From NCBI GenBank assembly GCA_903868655.1, contig CAIPWG010000245.1, positions 1 through 6,108 on the forward strand: a DNA stretch of 6,108 nucleotides. Direction: 5' to 3'. A model generated the notes under the pieces. The model was not told the DNA's origin, ran no database searches, and worked only from the letters and a program-made list of their open reading frames with translations. Within the stretch, counting starts at the first letter, position 1. Each line of letters opens with the position of its first letter. Shown here piece after piece: positions 1 through 6,070 of this stretch. The position numbers and the translations under genes are program-made. This stretch comes from an uncultured Sphingomonadales bacterium. Its GTDB lineage: Bacteria; Pseudomonadota; Alphaproteobacteria; Sphingomonadales; Sphingomonadaceae.

Positions 1-62
1 CATGTTTACGGGCGAATGCCCCTGGCAGTGGCGCTGGCGCATCTGCCACTGTCGAGAAACGC

Positions 63-701
63 TCAAGGCGTGGTCGTCCTTCCCTGAAGCCCGACCACGC
101 CGAGTGTGATCAGCACCTGTCCGGCATAGTAGAGTGGCCAGATCAGCAGTCCCGGAACGGCGCTTTGCGCCAATGGTCCCATGCGCGCGAACAACAGCAA
201 GTCTGACGCGGCAAACATGAAGGCGCCCAGTGCCACACGATCCCGGCGGAAATCGCTCATCCAGGCAAAGGTCGCCATGCTGGCAAGGCCGACTGCATAG
301 ATGGCAGTGCCCGGCGACGGACTAACAATTTCGACCCCCGCAATAATGATCGCGTTGATCACGGGAACCGCGAGGACAGTATCGGTCCAACGTGGATTGC
401 GGCGCAGACCAAAATAGAACCGACATGCCACGATATGCCCGGCAAGGAAGGCCAGTGCGCCGGCAATCAGATTCAGTTCTATCAGGCCATCGCCCAATGC
501 GCCCAACGCCATGACCAACGCGATCGGCCGTCGTGCCAGCGACGCATTGTGCCACGCATAAGCCGCGAGCGCACCAACGCCTGCCATTTTGACCACGATC
601 GCCACCGGCCCATGGCCCAAGGCGCCATGGCCAAACCAATAGCCGATGCCAAAGATCAGGCTGACTATCAGCCAGACGGTTTTGCGTGTGCCCTGCCCCA
701 T
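63..701 (-). CDS. YhhN family integral membrane protein, putative lysoplasmalogenase-like
   Basis: The 212-residue protein is almost entirely hydrophobic, with about seven or eight likely membrane segments, so it should sit in the inner membrane. Family-like motifs are [12 protein letters not shown] (65-76), the following [13 protein letters not shown] (85-97), the [13 protein letters not shown] stretch (161-173) and [13 protein letters not shown] (189-201). Asp71 and Asp167 lie in the two conserved acidic positions of the YhhN/TMEM86 family. Characterised members hydrolyse the vinyl-ether bond of lysoplasmalogens, but many bacterial members are untested, so the substrate is an inference. I chose the ATG at 701. 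A GTG at 752 would add 17 Gly/Thr-rich residues, overlap the divergent trmFO start and has no Shine-Dalgarno sequence; the ATG also lacks a strong one. The length fits the family (about 210 residues). The last codons form a long hairpin (67-101). No operon partner is visible. Confidence 0.85.
   Translation of the reverse strand: MGQGTRKTVWLIVSLIFGIGYWFGHGALGHGPVAIVVKMAGVGALAAYAWHNASLARRPIALVMALGALGDGLIELNLIAGALAFLAGHIVACRFYFGLRRNPRWTDTVLAVPVINAIIIAGVEIVSPSPGTAIYAVGLASMATFAWMSDFRRDRVALGAFMFAASDLLLFARMGPLAQSAVPGLLIWPLYYAGQVLITLGVVGLQGRTTTP
67..101 (-). terminator. Hairpin at the 3' end of the YhhN gene, possible terminator
   Basis: A perfect 10-bp inverted repeat, GGCGTGGTCG (67-76) with CGACCACGCC (92-101), surrounds a 15-nt loop that can pair further (CTTC 79-82 with GAAG 86-89). 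It lies inside the last codons of the YhhN gene, ending just before the TGA at 65-63. On the minus strand it is followed by TTGAGCGTTTCTC, which is only weakly T-rich. It is a plausible intrinsic terminator or RNA-stabilising hairpin, but without a proper U-tract the terminator call is tentative. Confidence 0.4.
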
Positions 702-745
702 CGCGGTATCTTGCCCAATGCCATTGCCAGTGCCAAGGCAATTCC

Positions 746-2056
746 ATGACACATCAGGTTCACATTATCGGCGGCGGCATGGCTGGCAGCGAAGCCGCTT
801 GGCAACTGGCTCGGCGCGGGGTTCGCGTGCGACTGTCGGAAATGCGCGGTGGCGGCGATATGACTGCGGCGCATCAAGGCATCGGTCTTGCCGAATTGGT
901 CTGTTCCAACTCGTTCCGATCGGATGATCACACCAGCAATGCTGTCGGCTTGTTGCACCACGAGATGCGCCAATGCGACAGCCTGATCATGGCCGCCGCT
1001 GCGCGCGCGCAAGTTCCCGCCGGTTCAGCATTGGCCGTCGATCGGGACGTGTTTTCGGCAGCAGTCGAAGATATGTTGACCGGCCTGCCAACCCTGACGT
1101 TGGTGCGTGAACGCGTCGATGCGATCCCTGCCGATGGTCATGCCATCATCGCAACCGGTCCGTTGACCGCACCTGCCCTTGCCGATGCCATTGGCACAGC
1201 CACGGGAACCGACGCGCTCGCGTTTTTTGACGCCATTGCGCCGATTGTTCACCACGACAGCATCGATATGGACATTTGCTGGAAAGCCAGCCGCTGGGAC
1301 AAAGGCGAAGCCGACTACATCAATTGCCCGATGGATCGCGACCAGTACCGTGCGTTTCATCAAGGGCTGATAGACGGTGAAAAAACCGAATTTCGTGAAT
1401 GGGAAGCCAACACACCTTATTTCGAAGGCTGCATGCCGATTGAAGTCATGGCAGGGCGCGGTGAAGACACTCTACGGTTTGGCCCGATGAAACCCGTCGG
1501 TCTTGACAATCCGCGCACGGGACGGTGGCCTTATGCCGTGGTGCAATTGCGGCAAGACAACACGCTGGGCACGCTGTGGAACATGGTGGGGTTTCAGACC
1601 AAGCTCAAACACGCGGAACAAGTGCGGCTGTTCCGCACCATCCCCGGGTTGGAAAACGCCGAATTTGCGCGATTGGGTGGATTGCATCGCAACACGTTCA
1701 TTCAATCACCGCGCGTGCTCGACCGGCAGTTGCGGTTGCTGCGCGATCCGCGTTTGCGCTTTGCCGGGCAGATCACGGGGTGCGAAGGTTATGTCGAAAG
1801 CGCCGCGATTGGCCTGCTCGCCGGGCTGATGACAGCAGCCGAACTTGGGGGTCGCAACTGGGTCTCTCCGCCGCGCACGACCGCGTTGGGCGCACTGTTA
1901 TCCCATGTCACAGGCGACGCGGTTGCCGAGACCTATCAGCCGATGAATGTGAATTTCGGCCTGTTCCCGCCGCTTGGTCCCGAAGTGAAGAAAAAACAGC
2001 GCAAGGAATCCTATACTTCGCGCGCGAAGTCCGATCTTGCAGAATGGCTTGCCTGA
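746..2056 (+). CDS. trmFO: Methylenetetrahydrofolate--tRNA-(uracil-5-)-methyltransferase TrmFO
   Basis: This cytosolic FAD/folate enzyme methylates U54 of the tRNA T-loop to m5U, with the one-carbon unit from 5,10-methylenetetrahydrofolate and reducing power from NAD(P)H through FADH2. The 436-residue length is normal for the family. An N-terminal Rossmann FAD motif, [20 protein letters not shown], spans residues 6-25. The signature [11 protein letters not shown] (51-61) contains Cys53, at the same number as a functionally important cysteine in Bacillus subtilis TrmFO. A second conserved cysteine, Cys229 in [10 protein letters not shown], corresponds to its Cys226. The C-terminal half holds the family blocks [27 protein letters not shown] and [11 protein letters not shown]. 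The ATG at 746 is chosen because [11 protein letters not shown] begins the fold directly and AAGG (735-738) lies 7 nt upstream; the upstream in-frame GTG at 686 would overlap the YhhN gene. It is divergent from YhhN and convergent with the EF-hand gene, so probably monocistronic. Confidence 0.97.
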   Translation: MTHQVHIIGGGMAGSEAAWQLARRGVRVRLSEMRGGGDMTAAHQGIGLAELVCSNSFRSDDHTSNAVGLLHHEMRQCDSLIMAAAARAQVPAGSALAVDRDVFSAAVEDMLTGLPTLTLVRERVDAIPADGHAIIATGPLTAPALADAIGTATGTDALAFFDAIAPIVHHDSIDMDICWKASRWDKGEADYINCPMDRDQYRAFHQGLIDGEKTEFREWEANTPYFEGCMPIEVMAGRGEDTLRFGPMKPVGLDNPRTGRWPYAVVQLRQDNTLGTLWNMVGFQTKLKHAEQVRLFRTIPGLENAEFARLGGLHRNTFIQSPRVLDRQLRLLRDPRLRFAGQITGCEGYVESAAIGLLAGLMTAAELGGRNWVSPPRTTALGALLSHVTGDAVAETYQPMNVNFGLFPPLGPEVKKKQRKESYTSRAKSDLAEWLA

Positions 2057-2060
2057 CCGT

Positions 2061-2534
2061 TCATTTGCATTTGCAAGTCGGGGCTTTGGGCTTGGCTTTG
2101 GTCACGGCGAAATCGGTGCGGGTGAGATAGCCTTTGCCGCCTTTGTCGGCGGCTTTGAATTTGTTGATCGTGCGCACCGCCCATTCGTCAAACGTCAACA
2201 AGTTGTTTCCGTCGACATCCAGCTTGCGGAACTCCTTGGCCCGGGGGCTGAGCATTTCGGCTAAAGTAATCTTGCCATCGCGATCGCGGTCGAGCCGATC
2301 AAACCGCTTCTGCTCTTTGGTTTCTTCGGGCACTTCGGGTAAATCGGGACCAATTGCATCGCCCGGATCGGTTTCCGGCAGACCTTCGTCAGCAGCCCCA
2401 GATCCCGAAGGATGGGGTAGCAGCAAATGTGGCACCGGCGGGGCAGCGTCGGTTGCTGCCCGACCCTGCCACCAGAACACACCCGCCGCGACCAACAGCA
2501 GAGCGCCCAGGGCCCCGATCACGATCCTGTTCAT
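2061..2534 (-). CDS. Small membrane-anchored EF-hand domain protein, unknown role
   Basis: The 157-residue protein has an N-terminal hydrophobic segment (about 4-22) after MNR, best read as a signal anchor or uncleaved signal peptide that puts the rest in the periplasm. A Pro/Ala/Asp/Glu-rich linker (about 26-75) follows. Loop 1, DRDRDGKITLAE (82-93), is a textbook 12-residue calcium loop with Asp/Asp/Asp/Lys/Thr/Glu at positions 1, 3, 5, 7, 9 and 12. Loop 2, DVDGNNLLTFDE (106-117), keeps Asp, Asp, Asn and the final Glu but has Gly at position 4 and Asn at position 6. A third, degenerate loop starts at Asp130 and ends at Asp141. The C-terminus is Lys-rich and ends CKCK. Calcium binding is inferred from loop 1; partner and process are unknown. 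The ATG at 2534 has no strong Shine-Dalgarno sequence, but an upstream alternative (ATG at 2566) runs into a stop. It lies 64 bp after the phytoene-synthase-like gene. Confidence 0.82.
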   Translation of the reverse strand: MNRIVIGALGALLLVAAGVFWWQGRAATDAAPPVPHLLLPHPSGSGAADEGLPETDPGDAIGPDLPEVPEETKEQKRFDRLDRDRDGKITLAEMLSPRAKEFRKLDVDGNNLLTFDEWAVRTINKFKAADKGGKGYLTRTDFAVTKAKPKAPTCKCK

Positions 2535-2549
2535 GGGCTCAGGCGTAAG

Positions 2550-2574
2550 CCGCTCGCTCGACCATGACGAGCGG
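2550..2574 (-). other. Inverted repeat between the phytoene-synthase-like and EF-hand genes
   Basis: CCGCTCG (2550-2556) pairs with CGAGCGG (2568-2574) across an 11-nt loop; an alternative register pairs 2553-2560 with 2568-2575. On the minus strand it begins about 24 nt after the stop of the phytoene-synthase-like gene and lies in the leader of the EF-hand gene. No T-run follows, so it could be a weak terminator, an mRNA-stability hairpin or chance. It is the main structure in this 64-bp gap. Confidence 0.35.
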
Positions 2575-2598
2575 GAGATCGGGCCGATTTGGCGAAAT

Positions 2599-3087
2599 TC
2601 AGCGGCCGAGAAAGCCTTTGCGCAAAGCCACTAGCATAACCCGCCAGGGCGCCTGGTCTTTTGCGATTTCAAAATGGTGCAGCAGCACCAGCGGACGCAA
2701 CGCGTGCGGAACACTGCCCTTCAAATCGCGGCCTGCCGCCCAATCGGCGGCCAAGGCGTGGATCGCAGCAGTTTGGGGCACTTGCGCCATGCGTGCCAGG
2801 GCCAAGATAGCGTCGGCGCGCGCGCGATCCAGCGCCGCACCGCCATCTTCGCCAACGCGTTGGGCTTCCCAGCCATCGACCAGTCCGCTCAAGGCAGCGC
2901 GGTCACTATCCCAAGCCGCCAAAAGGGCCAGCAAGGGTTCGCCACGCGGCCAGATCGCCGCGGGTTCAGCCAAACGATCACGCCACCATGCCAGACGCAA
3001 CTGGATCATGATCGGATCGCGCCCAGCCCTGGCTGCGTCAGCCAACCGGTGATCGAGTGCCAGCAGCCCGGTCCATGCAGGCCGCAA
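2599..3087 (-). CDS. Squalene/phytoene synthase-like family protein, short form
   Basis: From the TTG at 3087 the product is 162 residues and mostly helical. The strongest family mark is QLRLAWWRDRL (29-39), resembling the conserved LRLxWWRD block of trans-isoprenyl squalene/phytoene synthases and NDUFAF6-like proteins. The usual paired Asp-rich DxxxD motifs of active enzymes (about 300 residues) are not evident, so a prenyl-condensing reaction cannot be assumed; a non-catalytic or assembly-factor role is equally possible. The start is problematic. The frame stays open upstream to 3201 and encodes LSPPERLAIAYAPRA immediately before residue 1, which reads like genuine family N-terminus, yet it holds no ATG, GTG or TTG. 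Candidates are CTG at 3114, or ATC at 3159 with AAGG 6 nt upstream, overlapping the pdhB stop. The coordinates given are therefore a minimum. It follows pdhB on the same strand and may be co-transcribed. Confidence 0.68.
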   Translation of the reverse strand: MRPAWTGLLALDHRLADAARAGRDPIMIQLRLAWWRDRLAEPAAIWPRGEPLLALLAAWDSDRAALSGLVDGWEAQRVGEDGGAALDRARADAILALARMAQVPQTAAIHALAADWAAGRDLKGSVPHALRPLVLLHHFEIAKDQAPWRVMLVALRKGFLGR

Positions 3088-3103
3088 GGCGCGCGGCGCA
3101 TAA

Positions 3104-3133
3104 GCTATCGCCAGCCGCTCGGGCGGCGATAGC
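3104..3133 (-). other. Strong hairpin just after pdhB, possible terminator or attenuator
   Basis: GCTATCGCC (3104-3112) and GGCGATAGC (3125-3133) form a perfect 9-bp stem. GCC (3114-3116) and GGC (3122-3124) can extend it inside, with A3113 bulged. On the minus strand the hairpin starts 18 nt after the pdhB stop codon. It is followed by TTATGCGCC rather than a U-tract, so classical intrinsic termination is doubtful. A role in protecting the pdhAB mRNA 3' end or in lowering downstream expression would fit. If the downstream gene starts further upstream than 3087, the hairpin is within coding sequence. Confidence 0.45.
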
Positions 3134-3151
3134 CATTCCTGCGCCGCATGC

Positions 3152-4498
3152 TCAGCGATAGCACACCTTGCGCACCGCCTCGACGATCTTGGTCGGGTTG
3201 ATCAGAGCCGCCTTTTCCAGATTGGCCGCATAAGGCAACGGGACGTCTTCGTCGCAAACGCGCAAGACCGGGGCATCGAGGTGATCAAACCCCTCTTCCA
3301 TGGCGATGGTGATAATTTCCGAGGCAATCGAACAGACCGGAAAGCCTTCTTCTGCAACAACCATCCGATTGGTGCGCGACAGGCTTTCCAGCACCGTGGC
3401 CTTGTCGAGCGGACGAAGCGTGCGCAAATCGACGATCTCGGCGTCAATTCCTTCAGCAGCCAATGTTTCGGCAGCTTCAAGCGCCATGCCCACTCCGATC
3501 GAATAGGAAACGATGGTCACGTCTTTACCCGGGCGCACGATCCGCGCCTTGCCGATTGGCAGAACAAAATCGTCCATCTGCGGCACATCGAAGCTGCGCC
3601 CATAGACCAGCTCGTTTTCAAGGAAGACTACCGGATCTTCGGTGCGGATGGCTGCTTTCAAAAGCCCTTTGGCATCGGCGGCATCATAGGGTGCGATGAC
3701 AATCAGGCCGGGCACCGATGCATACCATGGACCATAGTTCTGGCTGTGCTGCGCCCCTACGCGCGATGCTGCTCCGTTGGGCCCACGAAACACGATCGGG
3801 CAACGCATCTGGCCGCCCGACATGTAATTGGTTTTGGCCGCGGAATTGATGATGTGGTCAATCGCCTGCATGGCGAAATTAAACGTCATGAATTCAACGA
3901 TCGGGCGCAAGCCGCCCATCGCAGCCCCTGCACCGATCCCGGCAAAGCCATATTCGGTGATCGGCGTGTCAATCACCCGACGCGGTCCGAACTCTTCAAG
4001 CAGTCCTTGCGTAACTTTGTAGGCGCCCTGGTACTCGGCAACTTCTTCACCCATCACGAACACGCGATCATCGGCGCGCATTTCTTCGGCCATGGCGTCA
4101 CGCAACGCTTCACGTACAGTGGTGGAAACTGTCGCGGTTCCGGCGGGGACTTCGGTCGCCGCGGGTTGCACAACCACCACAGCGGCTTTGGGTGCGGCTG
4201 CAACAGGCGCCGGTGGCGGCGCAGCTGTCACCTGTGGAGCAGAGCTGGTGGCTTCATCATCACCGGTCAGCGTCGCAATAATCGTGCCGACCTTAACCCC
4301 TTCGGTTCCTTCATTGACCAGCAATGCGCCGACCACGCCTTCATCGATGGCTTCGAATTCCATGGTGGCTTTGTCGGTTTCGATTTCGGCCAGAATATCA
4401 CCGGATTTTACCTGATCGCCGGGTTTCACCAGCCATTTGGCAAGCGTGCCCTCCTCCATTGTCGGGGAAAGCGCGGGCATTTTCAGTTCAATCGCCAT
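3152..4498 (-). CDS. pdhB: Pyruvate dehydrogenase E1 component subunit beta, with N-terminal lipoyl domain
   Basis: This is the beta subunit of the ThDP-dependent E1 of the pyruvate dehydrogenase complex, which decarboxylates pyruvate and reductively acetylates lipoyl groups. It is 448 residues, about 120 longer than a plain E1-beta. Residues 1-80 are a biotinyl/lipoyl domain ([20 protein letters not shown]) with the lipoylated Lys43 in [11 protein letters not shown]. An Ala/Pro/Val-rich linker (about 82-120) leads to the transketolase-like pyrimidine domain (about 125-300), which has the ThDP-activating glutamate Glu182 in [11 protein letters not shown] and His251 in GAQHSQ. The C-terminal transketolase domain (about 315-440) includes [10 protein letters not shown] and ends [12 protein letters not shown]. 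The ATG at 4498 is preferred because it starts the lipoyl fold and has GGGGAAA about 7 nt upstream; the 23 extra upstream residues lie within pdhA. It is 1 bp from the pdhA stop, so translation is probably coupled. Such fusions are known in Zymomonas and Sinorhizobium. No E2 gene follows here. Confidence 0.97.
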   Translation of the reverse strand: MAIELKMPALSPTMEEGTLAKWLVKPGDQVKSGDILAEIETDKATMEFEAIDEGVVGALLVNEGTEGVKVGTIIATLTGDDEATSSAPQVTAAPPPAPVAAAPKAAVVVVQPAATEVPAGTATVSTTVREALRDAMAEEMRADDRVFVMGEEVAEYQGAYKVTQGLLEEFGPRRVIDTPITEYGFAGIGAGAAMGGLRPIVEFMTFNFAMQAIDHIINSAAKTNYMSGGQMRCPIVFRGPNGAASRVGAQHSQNYGPWYASVPGLIVIAPYDAADAKGLLKAAIRTEDPVVFLENELVYGRSFDVPQMDDFVLPIGKARIVRPGKDVTIVSYSIGVGMALEAAETLAAEGIDAEIVDLRTLRPLDKATVLESLSRTNRMVVAEEGFPVCSIASEIITIAMEEGFDHLDAPVLRVCDEDVPLPYAANLEKAALINPTKIVEAVRKVCYR

Positions 4499-4499
4499 G

Positions 4500-5648
4500 T
4501 CAATATTTCCCCACCAGCACGTCGGTGTAGAGCTCGTCTGCTGTCGGCTCGGGCGAATTTTCCGCAAAATCGGCGGCTTCGGCGACGGCTTGGCGGATTT
4601 TCTTGTCGATGTCCTTCATCCGATCTTCGGTCACGCCGCGGCGCAACAACTCCTGCTTGGCCGCTTCGATCGGATCGTGCTTGTCGCGCATGTCCTGCAC
4701 TTCTTCACGACTGCGATACTTCGCGGGGTCGGACATTGAGTGACCGCGATAGCGATAAGTGTTCAATTCCATCAACACCGGGCCATTTCTGGCGCGGACA
4801 TAATCGAGAGCCACTTCGGTCGCCTGTCGCACTTCAAGCACGTCCATCCCGTTTACGTCCATTCCGGGGATGCGGAAGCCGGTGCCACGGCGATAGAAAT
4901 GGGTTTCGGCTGATCCGCGCTTGACCGCAGTGCCCATGGCGTAGCCGTTATTTTCCACGACGAAGACGATTGGCAGCTTCCACAGCGCGGCCATGTTGAA
5001 GGTTTCGTAAACTTGTCCCTGGTTTGCGGCACCATCACCGAAATAGGCGACACACACCCCACCATCATCGCGGTACTTGTGACCGAAGGCCAGCCCTGCG
5101 CCAAGCGGCACCTGGGCGCCGACAATGCCATGGCCTCCAAAGAATTTATGCTCGGTCGAAAACATGTGCATCGACCCGCCTTTGCCGTGCGAGATCCCCG
5201 CCGCACGTCCCGTCAATTCGGCCATGATCACGCGCGGATCGATTCCATAAGCCAGCATGTGGCCATGGTCGCGATACCCTGTGATGACACTGTCATGCCC
5301 GGCCTTCAGCGCCGATTGCACACCGACCGCGACGGCTTCCTGGCCGATGTAAAGGTGACAGAACCCACCGATCAGTCCGAGCCCGTAAAGCTGGCCAGCG
5401 CGTTCTTCGAAACGGCGTATAAGCACCATCTGCTCATAGAAGTGCAGCAGTTCGGCATCGCTCGCGTCATAACGCTTGTTGTTGGCATGCGCTTGCTGGA
5501 GGCTGCGCAAGGCAAACACTGCGTCTTCTTCACCGGCGAGCGTATCAGTCTCGATGATCGCGGGTTTGGCCGGGGCCTGAGCTGCTGCAATTTTGGTGGG
5601 GGCGGCTTTTGCGGCTCTGGGGGCGCGCGGCCGAACAGGTTTGGCCAA
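4500..5648 (-). CDS. pdhA: Pyruvate dehydrogenase E1 component subunit alpha
   Basis: This is the alpha subunit of the heterotetrameric E1; it binds ThDP-Mg and, with PdhB, decarboxylates pyruvate for acetyl-CoA synthesis. In the 382-residue form the ThDP motif begins at GDGAANQGQ (204-212) and closes at ENNGYAMGT (232-240). Other family blocks are [13 protein letters not shown] (94-106), GYRDHGH (124-130), [10 protein letters not shown] (154-163) and the loop [11 protein letters not shown] (299-309), which in mitochondrial homologues carries regulatory phosphoserines. The first 30 or so residues are an Ala/Pro/Lys/Arg-rich, probably disordered tail. The start is inferred as TTG at 5648 ([10 protein letters not shown]), because AAAGGGA lies about 9 nt upstream. 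Another in-frame TTG at 5711 gives 403 residues but sits close to the predicted transcription start and lacks a Shine-Dalgarno sequence. It is first in the pdhAB unit; the stop is 1 bp from the pdhB ATG. Confidence 0.95.
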   Translation of the reverse strand: MAKPVRPRAPRAAKAAPTKIAAAQAPAKPAIIETDTLAGEEDAVFALRSLQQAHANNKRYDASDAELLHFYEQMVLIRRFEERAGQLYGLGLIGGFCHLYIGQEAVAVGVQSALKAGHDSVITGYRDHGHMLAYGIDPRVIMAELTGRAAGISHGKGGSMHMFSTEHKFFGGHGIVGAQVPLGAGLAFGHKYRDDGGVCVAYFGDGAANQGQVYETFNMAALWKLPIVFVVENNGYAMGTAVKRGSAETHFYRRGTGFRIPGMDVNGMDVLEVRQATEVALDYVRARNGPVLMELNTYRYRGHSMSDPAKYRSREEVQDMRDKHDPIEAAKQELLRRGVTEDRMKDIDKKIRQAVAEAADFAENSPEPTADELYTDVLVGKY

Positions 5649-5721
5649 GGTGGGGAGTCCCTTTCTTGTAGCAGCCTCTGGCTGGTGCGCGTGATGGTCG
5701 CGCGCGTCCAATGATCGATCT

Positions 5722-5751
5722 TCTATAGGGCGAACCCCAAGGCCCGCGCAA
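5722..5751 (-). promoter_or_regulatory. Candidate sigma70-type promoter for pdhAB
   Basis: On the minus strand TTGCGC (5751-5746) is followed by an 18-bp spacer and TATAGA (5727-5722). This places transcription initiation near 5715 and gives a leader of roughly 65 nt to the preferred pdhA TTG. The -10 is good and the -35 moderate. It is the best match I saw by eye between the tRNA and pdhA, but other spacings are possible. Confidence 0.4.
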
Positions 5752-5794
5752 TGTGCAACGCACAGTCTCCATGGGCAACGGATAGCTATTCCCG

Positions 5795-5838
5795 AAAATA
5801 ACCAAAATAACCAAATCGGCGAACCAAATCAGCAAATC
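5795..5838. repeat. A-rich short periodic repeat upstream of the pdhA promoter
   Basis: On the plus strand AAAATAACCAAA occurs at 5795-5806 and again, overlapping, at 5804-5815 (9-bp period). CCAAATC follows at 5811-5817 and 5824-5830, and GCAAATC at 5832-5838. The block is strikingly AT-rich against GC-rich surroundings. It ends about 44 bp upstream of the candidate pdhA -35 box, a suitable place for an activator or repressor site or a curved-DNA upstream element. The 5649-5923 gap otherwise holds no coding sequence I can support, only the promoter candidate and a weak bulged hairpin near 5875-5911. Confidence 0.5.
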
Positions 5839-5923
5839 ATGTACGAGGCAAGGTCGGGCTGATCTTATGCCGGACAACGTGGCGGGTTTGTGGTGGCTTT
5901 TGGACCCGTTGAAAGATGAGACA

Positions 5924-6000
5924 TGGTGCACCCGGAACGATTCGAACGTCCGACCCTCAGATTCGTAGTCTGATGCTCTATCCAGCTGAGCTACGGGTGC
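5924..6000 (-). tRNA. tRNA-Arg(ACG)
   Basis: The cloverleaf is complete on the minus strand. Acceptor GCACCCG pairs with CGGGTGC, the D-stem is GCTC/GAGC around AGCTGGATA, the anticodon stem is TCAGA/TCTGA with loop CTACGAA, the variable loop is GGGTC, and the T-arm is GGACG/CGTTC with loop TTCGAAT. The loop gives anticodon ACG, which in bacteria is normally deaminated to ICG by TadA to read CGU, CGC and CGA. The discriminator base is A and CCA is encoded (5926-5924). The first T of the T-loop is the U54 that TrmFO, encoded in this window, would methylate. Confidence 0.97.
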
Positions 6001-6070
6001 ATACCCTATGTCTGCGCCGCAAGCGGCGATCCCCTGCAACCATCGTACCAACCGCCTGAGCGGTGGCAAG
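6001..6070 (-). other. Spacer between tandem tRNA-Arg copies, with two small hairpins
   Basis: This 70-bp spacer contains two perfect 5-bp stems with tetraloops: CGCCG/CGGCG (6015-6019 with 6024-6028) and ACCGC/GCGGT (6051-6055 with 6060-6064). Neither is followed by a T-run on the minus strand, so they are more likely precursor-processing or spacer structures than terminators. No promoter is clear, which favours co-transcription of the two tRNA genes. Confidence 0.4.

Noticed and set aside
682..712. Possible trmFO promoter, TTGCGT with TATCTT
   Set aside because: The spacing is 19 bp and both boxes match poorly; too weak to list as a feature.
702..752. Upstream GTG start for the YhhN protein
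   Set aside because: It has no Shine-Dalgarno sequence, adds a non-hydrophobic Gly/Thr-rich tail outside the fold, and overlaps the trmFO start.
1525..2130. 201-codon plus-strand ORF in another frame of trmFO
   Set aside because: It is an out-of-frame reading of the trmFO C-terminal half, with Arg/Ala-rich composition and no family features.
2134..2634. 166-codon plus-strand ORF antisense to the EF-hand gene
   Set aside because: Ser/Pro/Arg-rich shadow; the minus strand shows real calcium-binding loops in this interval.
2564..3132. Plus-strand ORFs antisense to the phytoene-synthase-like gene
   Set aside because: Composition is Ser/Arg/Ala-rich without motifs, whereas the minus strand has the LRLAWWRD block.
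3281..4924. 547-codon plus-strand ORF antisense to pdhB and pdhA
   Set aside because: It spans two clear enzymes on the other strand, is rich in His, Arg, Gly and Cys with no domain pattern, and is the usual mirror ORF of GC-rich coding DNA.
5013..5714. 233-codon plus-strand ORF antisense to pdhA
   Set aside because: Low-complexity Gly/Phe/Cys tail and no motif; it is the complement of the conserved pdhA reading frame.
5875..5911. Bulged hairpin 3' of tRNA-Arg as an intrinsic terminator
   Set aside because: Pairing is short and interrupted (CGGGT/ACCCG plus three outer pairs) and no T-run follows on the minus strand.
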